From Pedomonas mirosovicensis (lineage in GTDB: Bacteria; Pseudomonadota; Alphaproteobacteria; Sphingomonadales; Sphingomonadaceae): a stretch of 64,000 nucleotides of DNA. The notes under the pieces were generated by a model, which saw only the letters and a program-made list of their open reading frames with translations, did no database searches and had not been told where the DNA came from. Shown here one piece after another: positions 56,039-64,000 of this stretch. Both the position numbers and the translations under genes were made by a program. The DNA lies in assembly GCF_022569295.1 (NCBI RefSeq), contig NZ_JAKFIA010000001.1:1813001-1877000 (forward strand), in the 5' to 3' direction. Within the stretch, counting starts at the first letter, position 1; each line of letters starts with the position of its first letter.

Positions 56039-56064
56039 AAAAGGGCACCAAGCGGTGCCCTTTT
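56039..56064 (-). terminator. Terminator of pyrG
   Basis: AAAAGGGCACC / GGTGCCCTTTT around AAGC, 28 nt past the stop, with T-rich flank on the minus strand. Confidence 0.85.
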
Positions 56065-56091
56065 CCATAATCAGCAATGTTCCTGAACCGC

Positions 56092-57729
<1,638 letters not shown>

Positions 57730-57799
57730 CTATAGACAAATTAAAACCATTCGCGCCACCAAATCTTGAGGTGGCGCGCTCGAATTCTGTGGGTAAGTT

Positions 57800-58180
57800 T
57801 TAGTCTCCGACCGGAACGGACGGAAGGTTGGGCAACGTCTGGGCGGGCTGCTGTTCCGGGGTTGCCGGGGTCGTCGGCGCGTTCTGGCCGGGGGTGGCCG
57901 GAGCGGTCGTCGTCGTACCCTGCTGCAACAACTGGTCGATTTCCGACGGAGCCCCCCGCTCAATCTTGGCGAGGAACGCCAGGCCGATCGAGGTCAGAAT
58001 GAACAGGCCCGCCAGGATCGCCGTTGCGCGCGTCAGCAGGTTGGCCGCGCCACGCGCGGTCATCAAGCCGCCGCCACCGCCACCGATACCAAGGGCGCCG
58101 CCCTCGGAACGCTGAAGCAGAATGACGGTCACCAGCGCAACCGCGATCAGACTGTGGACGACGAGCAGAAAGGTCATCAT
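57800..58180 (-). CDS. secG: Preprotein translocase subunit SecG
   Basis: Small membrane partner of SecYE. The 126-aa protein has two membrane segments (TFLLVVHSLIAVALVTVILLQ, about 3-23, and AILAGLFILTSIGLAFLAKI) joined by the SecG signature RSEGGALGIGGGGGGLMTARGAANLLTRAT (about 24-53). The C-terminal 50 residues are Thr/Pro/Gln-rich and disordered. Start at MMTFLLVV; a frame upstream is not supported. It lies between tpiA and pyrG, the usual alphaproteobacterial order. Confidence 0.93.
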   Translation of the reverse strand: MMTFLLVVHSLIAVALVTVILLQRSEGGALGIGGGGGGLMTARGAANLLTRATAILAGLFILTSIGLAFLAKIERGAPSEIDQLLQQGTTTTAPATPGQNAPTTPATPEQQPAQTLPNLPSVPVGD

Positions 58181-58290
58181 CGGGAAAAGACTCCACCGGG
58201 CGCCCGAAAGCGGCGCCTCCATCGTGCCGGACGGCTGTTAGCCGGTACGCGCCGGATTTGCAACCCGGCGCGTCACCGTATTCACTGTTC

Positions 58291-59040
58291 TCAGGCCTTC
58301 ACCCCGGCAACGATGCCAAGGAAATCCTGCGCTTTAAGGCTCGCGCCCCCCACCAGCGCGCCATCCACGTTTTCGATGGACAGCAGCTCGGCGGCGTTGG
58401 ACGGCTTCACCGAGCCGCCGTAGAGCACCCGCATCCCCTCGCCTTCCGCGCCGAAGCGCTCGACCAGCTGGTGGCGGATGGCGGCATGCACGTCCGCCAC
58501 TTCCGCGACGGTCGGGGTGCGGCCCGTACCGATGGCCCATACCGGCTCGTAGGCGATCACGGTGCTGGCGGCCGTCGCGCCTTCGGGCACCGAGCCCACG
58601 ATCTGTCCGCCTACCACGTCGAGGGTGCGGCCTGCGTCGCGCTCCGCTTCCGTCTCGCCGACGCAGATGATGGCGGTGAGCCCGGCCCGCCAGGCGGCCT
58701 GGGCCTTGGCATTGACGACTTCGTTGGCCTCGCCGTGGTCGGCGCGCCGCTCGGAGTGGCCGACGATCACCAGGTTTGCGCCCGCATCCGCCAGCATTTC
58801 GGCGGAGGTGTCGCCGGTGTGCGCGCCGCTGGCCTTGGGGTGGCAGTCCTGCCCGCCGATCTGGATACGGCTGCCGGTGGCCTTGGCGGCAAAGGCGGCA
58901 ACCAGGGTAAAGGGCGGACAGATGGCCGTATCGATTCGCTCGGAGGCCTGCGCGACGCCTGCGATCATCGCCTCCAGCTCGGCGATGGATGCCGCCAGCC
59001 CGTTCATTTTCCAGTTGCCTGCGATCAGCGGTCGCCGCAT
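58291..59040 (-). CDS. tpiA: Triosephosphate isomerase
   Basis: Interconverts glyceraldehyde 3-phosphate and dihydroxyacetone phosphate. 249 aa from [14 protein letters not shown], with catalytic Lys in AGNWKMNG (about 12), His in VIVGHSERR (about 93), Glu in [12 protein letters not shown] (about 165) and the phosphate loop [13 protein letters not shown] frame 96 nt longer runs past the normal start and is rejected. Divergent from ppiD. Confidence 0.97.
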   Translation of the reverse strand: MRRPLIAGNWKMNGLAASIAELEAMIAGVAQASERIDTAICPPFTLVAAFAAKATGSRIQIGGQDCHPKASGAHTGDTSAEMLADAGANLVIVGHSERRADHGEANEVVNAKAQAAWRAGLTAIICVGETEAERDAGRTLDVVGGQIVGSVPEGATAASTVIAYEPVWAIGTGRTPTVAEVADVHAAIRHQLVERFGAEGEGMRVLYGGSVKPSNAAELLSIENVDGALVGGASLKAQDFLGIVAGVKA

Positions 59041-59258
59041 CACCACGTCCAGCCCTCCCTCGTATCGTATCAAAAATTCACGGTCTCGAACTGGGCCGGT
59101 GGATAGCAGAAGCCGGGTCAAAATGGCAAAGCTCATCGCGCGCCAACGGCTTGGGAACCATTTCTTCCGCCTGACCGACCCAAGGATGCTTGCCGTGTCG
59201 GTGCCGCCTACCTATGATCCGCGCCCGTTCTAGATCCTCTATTCGTGGCAGGCACTCC

Positions 59259-61181
59259 ATGCTCGCAACAATTCGCAAAGCGCTTTCCTCCTGGGTCGTC
59301 GTCGGCCTTCTCGCCCTGCTCGTGGCGGCCTTCGTGCTGACCAGCGTGCAGGATCCCTTCTCCCTCGGCGGGGGCGCGCGGCTTGCGAAGGTGGGCGGCC
59401 AGACCATTTCCACCAATGAATTCGTCCAGCAGTTCGAGCGGATCTTCCGCATGGAACAGCGCGATCGCCCCGAGATGACCCGCGCCGACGCCGTGCGCGC
59501 CGGGGCCGACCGCCAGGTGCTGTCGCTCCTGATCACCTCCTCGGCCTTCCAGGACTTCGCGGAAGAGACTGGCGTTGCCGCCGGCCCGCGCAACCTGAGC
59601 AATGCGATCCGCTCCAACCAGGCGTTCCAGATCGCCGGCCAGTTCGACCAGGCGACCTACGAGGGCGTGCTTGCCCAGAACAACATGCACAAGAAGGACT
59701 TCCAGCGCATGCTGGCGGCCGAGCTGGCCCGCGACCAGTTCATCAAGACGGTCTCTCTGGCGCCCGTCGTGCCGGAGCGCCTCACCAACGCCTATGTCAC
59801 GCTGTTGCAGGAAGCCCGCACCGCCTCCATCGCCGTGGTGCCGTCCGAGAAGTACGCCGGCAGCATCGGCGCGCCCGACGACAAGGCGCTTGAGGCCTTC
59901 TACCAGGACAACATCCAGTCCTATACCGTGCCCGAGATGCGGAGCTTCAAGTACATCCTCCTCAGCCCGGAGGTTGTGGAGCCGACCATCAAGCTCACCG
60001 ATGCCGACCTGAAGACCTATTACGACGAGCATGCCGACCAGTACGCTGGAGCCGAGAAGCGCACGCTCCAGCAATTGCTGCTGGCCGACGAGGCAACGGC
60101 CCGCAAGGCCTATGAGCGGATCAGCAAGGGCGAGGATTTCGTCGCCGTGGCGGCCGATGTTGGCGGCTTCTCGAAAAGCGACCTCAACCTTGGCGAGATG
60201 AGCCGCCAGCAGCTGGCCAAGGATACGTCCGAGGCGGCGGCTTCGGCGGCCTTTGGCCTGCCGGAGGGCACGGTGAGCAGCCCGGTCCAGTCGGAACTCG
60301 GCTGGCACCTGTTCCGCACCACCAAGATTACCAAGGTGGAAGGCCGTCCGTTCACGACGGTGAAGGATGAAATCGCCCAGACCCTGCGCCACGAGCGCGC
60401 GCTTGACCGCATCTACGAGGTAAGCCGCCAGGTGGAGGACGCGCTGGCGAACGGCGATGACCTCGAGGCCATCGGCAAGACCTACAACCTGCCCGTCGTC
60501 TCGGTGCCGAGCGTGACCCGCGTCGGCCTCGACAAGAATGGCCAGCCAATCCAGATGGCCCCGCAGGCCAAGGAGATGCTGGGCCATGTGTTCGATCAGC
60601 GCCCGGACGAAGACCCGACGGTCAACGAGCTGGACAAGGACACCTACTACGTGTCCAAGGTCGAGACGGTCACCCCGCCGACCCCGCGTCCGCTGGCCGA
60701 GATCAAGCCGCAGGTGACCGCCGCCTGGCGCGCCAGCGAGATGGAAAAGAAGGCGAAGGCCGCGGCCGATGCCATCGTCGCCGCCGTCAAGGGTGGCCAG
60801 GCGCTGGCCGCCGCCGCGCAGAAACAGGGGATCCAGGCGCCCCGCCCGCTCACGGTTCGTCGGATCGATGCCATGCAGCAGGGCGCGCAGCTGCCGCCGC
60901 CGGTGCGCGCCATGTTCACCATCCAGAAGGGCGACATCCAGGCCATCCCGGCTCCGGGCGGCCAGGGCTTCTTCATCGTCAAGGTGGACAACATCGAGAC
61001 CAAGCCGGGCGCGGACGCCGTCATGCTGAAGGTCGCCACCCAGCAGGAAATCCAGGGCTCGGCCGGCACGGAACTGGCCGCCGCCTTTGCCCAGGCCGTC
61101 CGTTCGGACGTGGGTGTTCGTATCAACGAGGCCGCGTTCGGCCAGGTTCGCAGCCAGCTGCTCTCGGGCAGCGCGGAGTAG
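59259..61181 (+). CDS. ppiD: Membrane-anchored periplasmic peptidyl-prolyl isomerase, PpiD-like
   Basis: Chaperone at the exit of SecYEG. The 640-aa protein opens with a short cytoplasmic end and one membrane helix (WVVVGLLALLVAAFVLTSV, about 12-30), then a SurA-N-like chaperone domain (about 40-190), a parvulin domain (about 265-360: KRTLQQLLLADEATARKAYERISKGEDF ... GLPEGTVSSPVQSELGWHLFRTTKI) and a C-terminal SurA-like part. It runs into trpE 6 nt downstream, an arrangement common in alphaproteobacteria. Confidence 0.92.
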   Translation: MLATIRKALSSWVVVGLLALLVAAFVLTSVQDPFSLGGGARLAKVGGQTISTNEFVQQFERIFRMEQRDRPEMTRADAVRAGADRQVLSLLITSSAFQDFAEETGVAAGPRNLSNAIRSNQAFQIAGQFDQATYEGVLAQNNMHKKDFQRMLAAELARDQFIKTVSLAPVVPERLTNAYVTLLQEARTASIAVVPSEKYAGSIGAPDDKALEAFYQDNIQSYTVPEMRSFKYILLSPEVVEPTIKLTDADLKTYYDEHADQYAGAEKRTLQQLLLADEATARKAYERISKGEDFVAVAADVGGFSKSDLNLGEMSRQQLAKDTSEAAASAAFGLPEGTVSSPVQSELGWHLFRTTKITKVEGRPFTTVKDEIAQTLRHERALDRIYEVSRQVEDALANGDDLEAIGKTYNLPVVSVPSVTRVGLDKNGQPIQMAPQAKEMLGHVFDQRPDEDPTVNELDKDTYYVSKVETVTPPTPRPLAEIKPQVTAAWRASEMEKKAKAAADAIVAAVKGGQALAAAAQKQGIQAPRPLTVRRIDAMQQGAQLPPPVRAMFTIQKGDIQAIPAPGGQGFFIVKVDNIETKPGADAVMLKVATQQEIQGSAGTELAAAFAQAVRSDVGVRINEAAFGQVRSQLLSGSAE

Positions 61182-61187
61182 CTTAAA

Positions 61188-62701
61188 GTGGACATCTCCC
61201 CCGAGTTTTCCGACTTCGCGTCCAAATACGAGGCAGGTCAACCTCAATGCGTGTGGATGCGGCGCGTGGCCGATACCGAAACGCCGGTTTCGGCCATGCT
61301 CAAGGTCGGGCTGGATGACCAGGCGTCCTTCCTGTTGGAATCGGTCGAGGGCGGCGCCGTTCGCGGCCGCTACTCGCTCATCGGTCTCCAGCCGGATGTG
61401 CTCTGGCGGGCTCGGGGAGTCGCGCGGAAATTGCCCGCGATGCGCTGAACGCGCCGGACAGCTTCGAGCCCTGCGCGGGCGATGCCCTGCAGGAACTTCG
61501 CACACTCATCGACTCCTGCCGCATGGATGTGCCGGAGGCCCTGCCCAAGGCGCTGGCCCTGGTTGTCGGCTACATGAGCTACGAGACCACGCGGCTGGTC
61601 GAGCGCCTGCCTGAACCCAAGGACAGCCCGCTGGGCCTGCCGGACCTGTTCTTTCTGCGCCCTACCGTGCTGCTGGTATTCGACCGGCTGAAGGACGACC
61701 TGTTCCTCATCGCGCCGGTTTATCCCGGCAAGCTCGATGCACGCGCCGCCTATGAGCAGGCCATCGAACGGCTGAACAGCGTGGCGGGCCGCCTGGCCCA
61801 GCCTCTACCTGGCGGCGTCCGGCAGGACGCCGAGATCCCCGAGATCGCCATCACGCCTCATCTGGCGCCCGGCGCCTATCAGGACATGGTGCAGCGCGCC
61901 AAGGAATACATTGCGGCGGGCGACATCTTCCAGGTGGTGCTGGCCCAGCGCTTCTCCTCACCCTTCACGCTGCCGCCGTTCGAGCTCTACCGGGCGCTGC
62001 GGCGCATCAACCCCTCCCCGTTCCTCTATTTCCTCAACCTGCCCGGCTTCTCGGTCATCGGCTCCAGCCCCGAGATTCTGGTGCGCGTGCGCGATGGCGA
62101 CGTGACCATCCGGCCCATCGCCGGCACCCGCCCGCGTGGGCGCACGGCGGAAGAGGATGAGGCCAACCGGGACAGCCTGCTGGCCGACCCCAAGGAACTC
62201 TCCGAGCACCTGATGCTGCTCGACCTCGGCCGCAACGACGTGGGCCGCGTCTCCTCGCCCGGCACCGTGAAGGTGACGGACCGCTTCTTCGTTGAGATGT
62301 ACAGCCATGTCATGCACATCGTCTCCAACGTGCGTGGGCGGCTGGACCCCAGGTTTGATGCGGTTGATGCCCTCATGGCGGGCTTTCCGGCGGGCACCGT
62401 CAGCGGCGCGCCCAAGATTCGCGCCATGGAGATCATCAACGAGCTGGAACCGGAGGCGCGCGGCCCCTACGCCGGCGGCGTCGGCTACTTCTCGCCGGAC
62501 GGTTCGATGGACAGCTGCATCGTCCTTCGCACCGCCATCGTCAAGGACGGCACCATGCATGTCCAATCCGGCGCGGGCATCGTCGCCGACAGCACCCCCG
62601 CCTATGAGCAGCGCGAATGCGAAGCCAAGGCCGGAGCCCTGTTCGCCGCCGCCCGCGAAGCGGTGCGTCTCGCTCGTCAGGCGCGCGGCAATCAGGCGTA
62701 A
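61188..62701 (+). pseudogene. trpE: Anthranilate synthase component I, frameshifted
   Basis: First step of tryptophan synthesis (chorismate to anthranilate). The first frame (GTG at 61188) reads MDISPEFSDFASKYEAGQP, then LLESVEGGAVRGRYSLIGLQPDVLWRARG, and then runs out. The second continues SRAEIARDALNAPDSFEPC and carries all chorismate-binding blocks: PIAGTRPRGRTAEEDEAN, YSHVMHIVSNVRG, FPAGTVSGAPKIRAMEII, GYFSPDGSMDSCIVLRTA and QSGAGIVADS. One base missing in the GGGG run at 61414-61417 restores a normal protein of about 504 aa. As in coaX, a homopolymer error is the likely cause. trpG is not in the window. Confidence 0.85.
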
Positions 62702-62722
62702 GCTGGGTTTACGGTTCTTTTT

Positions 62723-62773
62723 GCAGAGGGGCCCCCGTGCGCGGAGGCGCACAAACACTGGACGTCCCCCTGC
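62723..62773. repeat. Composite palindromic repeat, copy G
   Basis: GCAGAGGGG...CCCCCTGC with the same inner GTGCGC-GGAG-GCGCAC-ACAAACA as copy F. It follows trpE by 21 bp and is preceded by TTCTTTTT. Confidence 0.65.
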
Positions 62774-62886
62774 ACCCCCGTCTCGTTTATCGGGCCGCGG
62801 TTCCAACACCAATCTGGATAAAATATGTTAAAATTTTCATCCATATTGGCAAATCGCCGCTAATGGGGTTAAAACGCTTTTTGAGA

Positions 62887-62995
62887 GGTTTTTCCCTATT
62901 TTAGCTAGGGTGGTAGCGGGCACCTCCGGAATCGCGCTGTAAGGTGCCTTTACGGGGCCTGGCAGGGCATCCGGGCGCAGAGTCTCGCCCCGTTT
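62887..62995 (-). repeat. Unclassified 3'-UTR element, copy 2
   Basis: Minus-strand counterpart of 6445-6554, 111 nt past the stop of the minus-strand deacetylase gene and in sense to it. The ACGGGGC (62987-62993) / GCCCCGT (62952-62958) stem is kept. A second stem GGCACCT / AGGTGCC is better here than in copy 1. Confidence 0.6.
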
Positions 62996-63060
62996 TACCC
63001 GCCAGCCGAAATTGGGCCGCGCCCTTCATCCCGCGCACGACCCTGTAACAAACGGGAGGT

Positions 63061-63084
63061 GCAGGAGGGTTACGACCCTCCTGC
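63061..63084. repeat. Palindromic repeat, copy H
   Basis: GCAGGAGGGT / ACCCTCCTGC with a TACG loop, stem identical to copy A. Preceded by AAACGGGAGGT, the inverted flank seen at copy A. It is 22 nt past the deacetylase stop. Confidence 0.75.
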
Positions 63085-63105
63085 AAACCAAATCTTCAAG
63101 AAACA

Positions 63106-64000
63106 CTAACTCCGCGCGGAGCCCTTCCGGTCCCGCGCCAGCCGCCACAGGGGTGAGCCGCGCGTGGCGATGATGGCGCTGACCGGCACCAGATCGAACC
63201 CCTTTTCCCGTGCCTTGGGCAACCAGGCTTCCAGCACCTTGAGAGTCTGGGCGTGCGGGTGGCCGATGGCGATGGCGCTGCCATAGCGCCGGGCCAGGCT
63301 TTCCGTCTCCGCCAGCTGTCGCTCGATAGCGGCAGCCGTGATGTCGTTATCGAGAAATACGTCCCGCTCCGCGTAGGGCAGGCTGATCCGCGCGGCAATG
63401 GCGCGGGCGGTGGATCTGGCCGTGGTGCGCAGAATCGAGGAAATAGCCGCCATCCTGCCTCAGCCGCCCCAGCACCAGTTCCATGGCCGCCGCATTCTCG
63501 GTCATCGCGCTGCCCATGTGGTTGTTGACGCCCACATGCCCCGGCACGTGGGCCAGGTTCCAGGTCAACCGCTTCTCCAGCTCACCCGCGCCAAGGCCAA
63601 GCCGCAGAGCCTCGGGACCGGGGTCGGATCGCCCTTCCGGCTCCATGGGCAGGTGGACGATTACCTCGTGGCCATTGGCCCGCGCCCGCTCGCTCAGCGC
63701 GGCGATCGACTGGCCATAGGGCAGAAAGGCCAGCGTCAGCGGCCCAGGCAGGTCGACAGCCCGGCGGCTCTCCGCATGTCGCAGGCCAAGATCATCAATG
63801 ACAATCGCAATCTGCGGCCTGCCGCCCGGCGGCGTCTTCAGCGGCTTCAGTGGCGGCGCTTTTTCCCCTTCCGGCAGAATCGCCTCCGTCTGCGGGGGAG
63901 CCGTTGCTTCCGGCGATACGCTTGCCATTTCTTCAGGCCGCAAATCCGTGGGCGCGGGCCTTGGCGCGGGTTCAGGCCGGCGCGGCGGCGTCAGCGGCAC
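63106..64000 (-). pseudogene. Divergent polysaccharide deacetylase family protein, frameshifted and cut by window end
   Basis: C-terminal part of a YibQ/DUF610-type protein: a Pro-rich linker, QIAIVIDDLGLRHAESRRAVDLPGPLTLAFLPYG, GHEVIVHLPMEPEG, HVGVNNHMGSAMT and GYFLDS. The first frame then leaves the family; the second continues RTTARSTARAIAARISLPYAERDVFLDND and AIAIGHPHAQTLKVLEAWLP. Removing one base at 63430 joins them as FLDS-RTTARS, exactly the family sequence. The site is not a homopolymer. Members are periplasmic and often found near the peptidoglycan peptidase and S41 protease genes; the N-terminus is outside the window. Confidence 0.8.

Larger units (their letters stand above)
62702..63105. 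other. Convergent intergenic region with three repeat elements
   Basis: About 400 bp: composite repeat G (62723-62773), an AT-rich stretch (62815-62850), the second copy of the 3'-UTR element (62887-62995, minus strand) and palindrome H (63061-63084). No gene. Confidence 0.6.

Overview
The window is a stretch of chromosome from a GC-rich alphaproteobacterium, most likely of the Sphingomonadales. The support is the nuoA-N / birA / coaX / rnj / DUF1467 / proS / lolCD order, a short alphaproteobacterial-type ProS, TrmFO, the DUF1467 and DUF2842 families, an alphaproteobacterial 6S RNA locus between zapA and the 5-formyl-THF cyclo-ligase gene, and PEP-CTERM (exosortase-sorted) proteins. The genus cannot be fixed from sequence reading alone.

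Layout. 1-4.4 kb: edge of a probable complex I accessory gene, gyrA (-), trmFO (+). 4.6-12.8 kb: tRNA-Ala(CGC), a secreted DUF885 metallopeptidase-like protein, a PAP2 phosphatase, lolD-lolC, proS, an MFS permease and a small secreted protein. 13-31.1 kb: one long minus-strand block in which complex I (nuoA-N) runs into birA, coaX (frameshifted), RNase J and DUF1467. 31.5-39.4 kb: suhB, efp, thiE and the sugar-phosphate cluster fba-pgk-gap-tkt. 39.5-42.1 kb: coiled-coil protein, zapA, 6S RNA, 5-FCL, NUDIX, DUF2842 and chorismate mutase. 42.1-44.4 kb: two tandem tRNA-Asp genes, an orphan PLP-fold protein and tRNA-Pro(TGG).

44.4-50.0 kb is a 5.6-kb integrative element inserted in the 3' end of tRNA-Pro. 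It has 19-bp direct att repeats, a tyrosine integrase beside the right end, a decayed second integrase at the left end, a HEPN-like protein, a serine recombinase, a small Cys-rich protein and a repeat-rich non-coding segment.

50.0-51.0 kb holds a GDT1/UPF0016 manganese exporter under a yybP-ykoY Mn2+ riboswitch. 51.0-55.8 kb is a tandem array of four paralogous PEP-CTERM proteins. Three of the four have a sigma-54 (-24/-12) promoter about 100 bp upstream of the start codon and, about 65 bp further upstream, a shared element GTCGG-N6-TTAC. This is a coherent candidate enhancer/promoter architecture for co-regulated exosortase substrates. 56-64 kb carries pyrG, secG, tpiA, ppiD, trpE (frameshifted) and a divergent polysaccharide deacetylase (frameshifted, cut by the window end).

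Three cross-cutting signals stand out. Four conserved genes are broken by single-base indels, three of them in homopolymers, which suggests sequence error more than decay. A family of palindromic repeats of the GCAGGAGGG...CCCTCCTGC type sits in intergenic regions. A pair of about 110-nt elements with conserved blocks and identical spacing lies 3' of two unrelated genes in sense orientation and matches no element I recognise.
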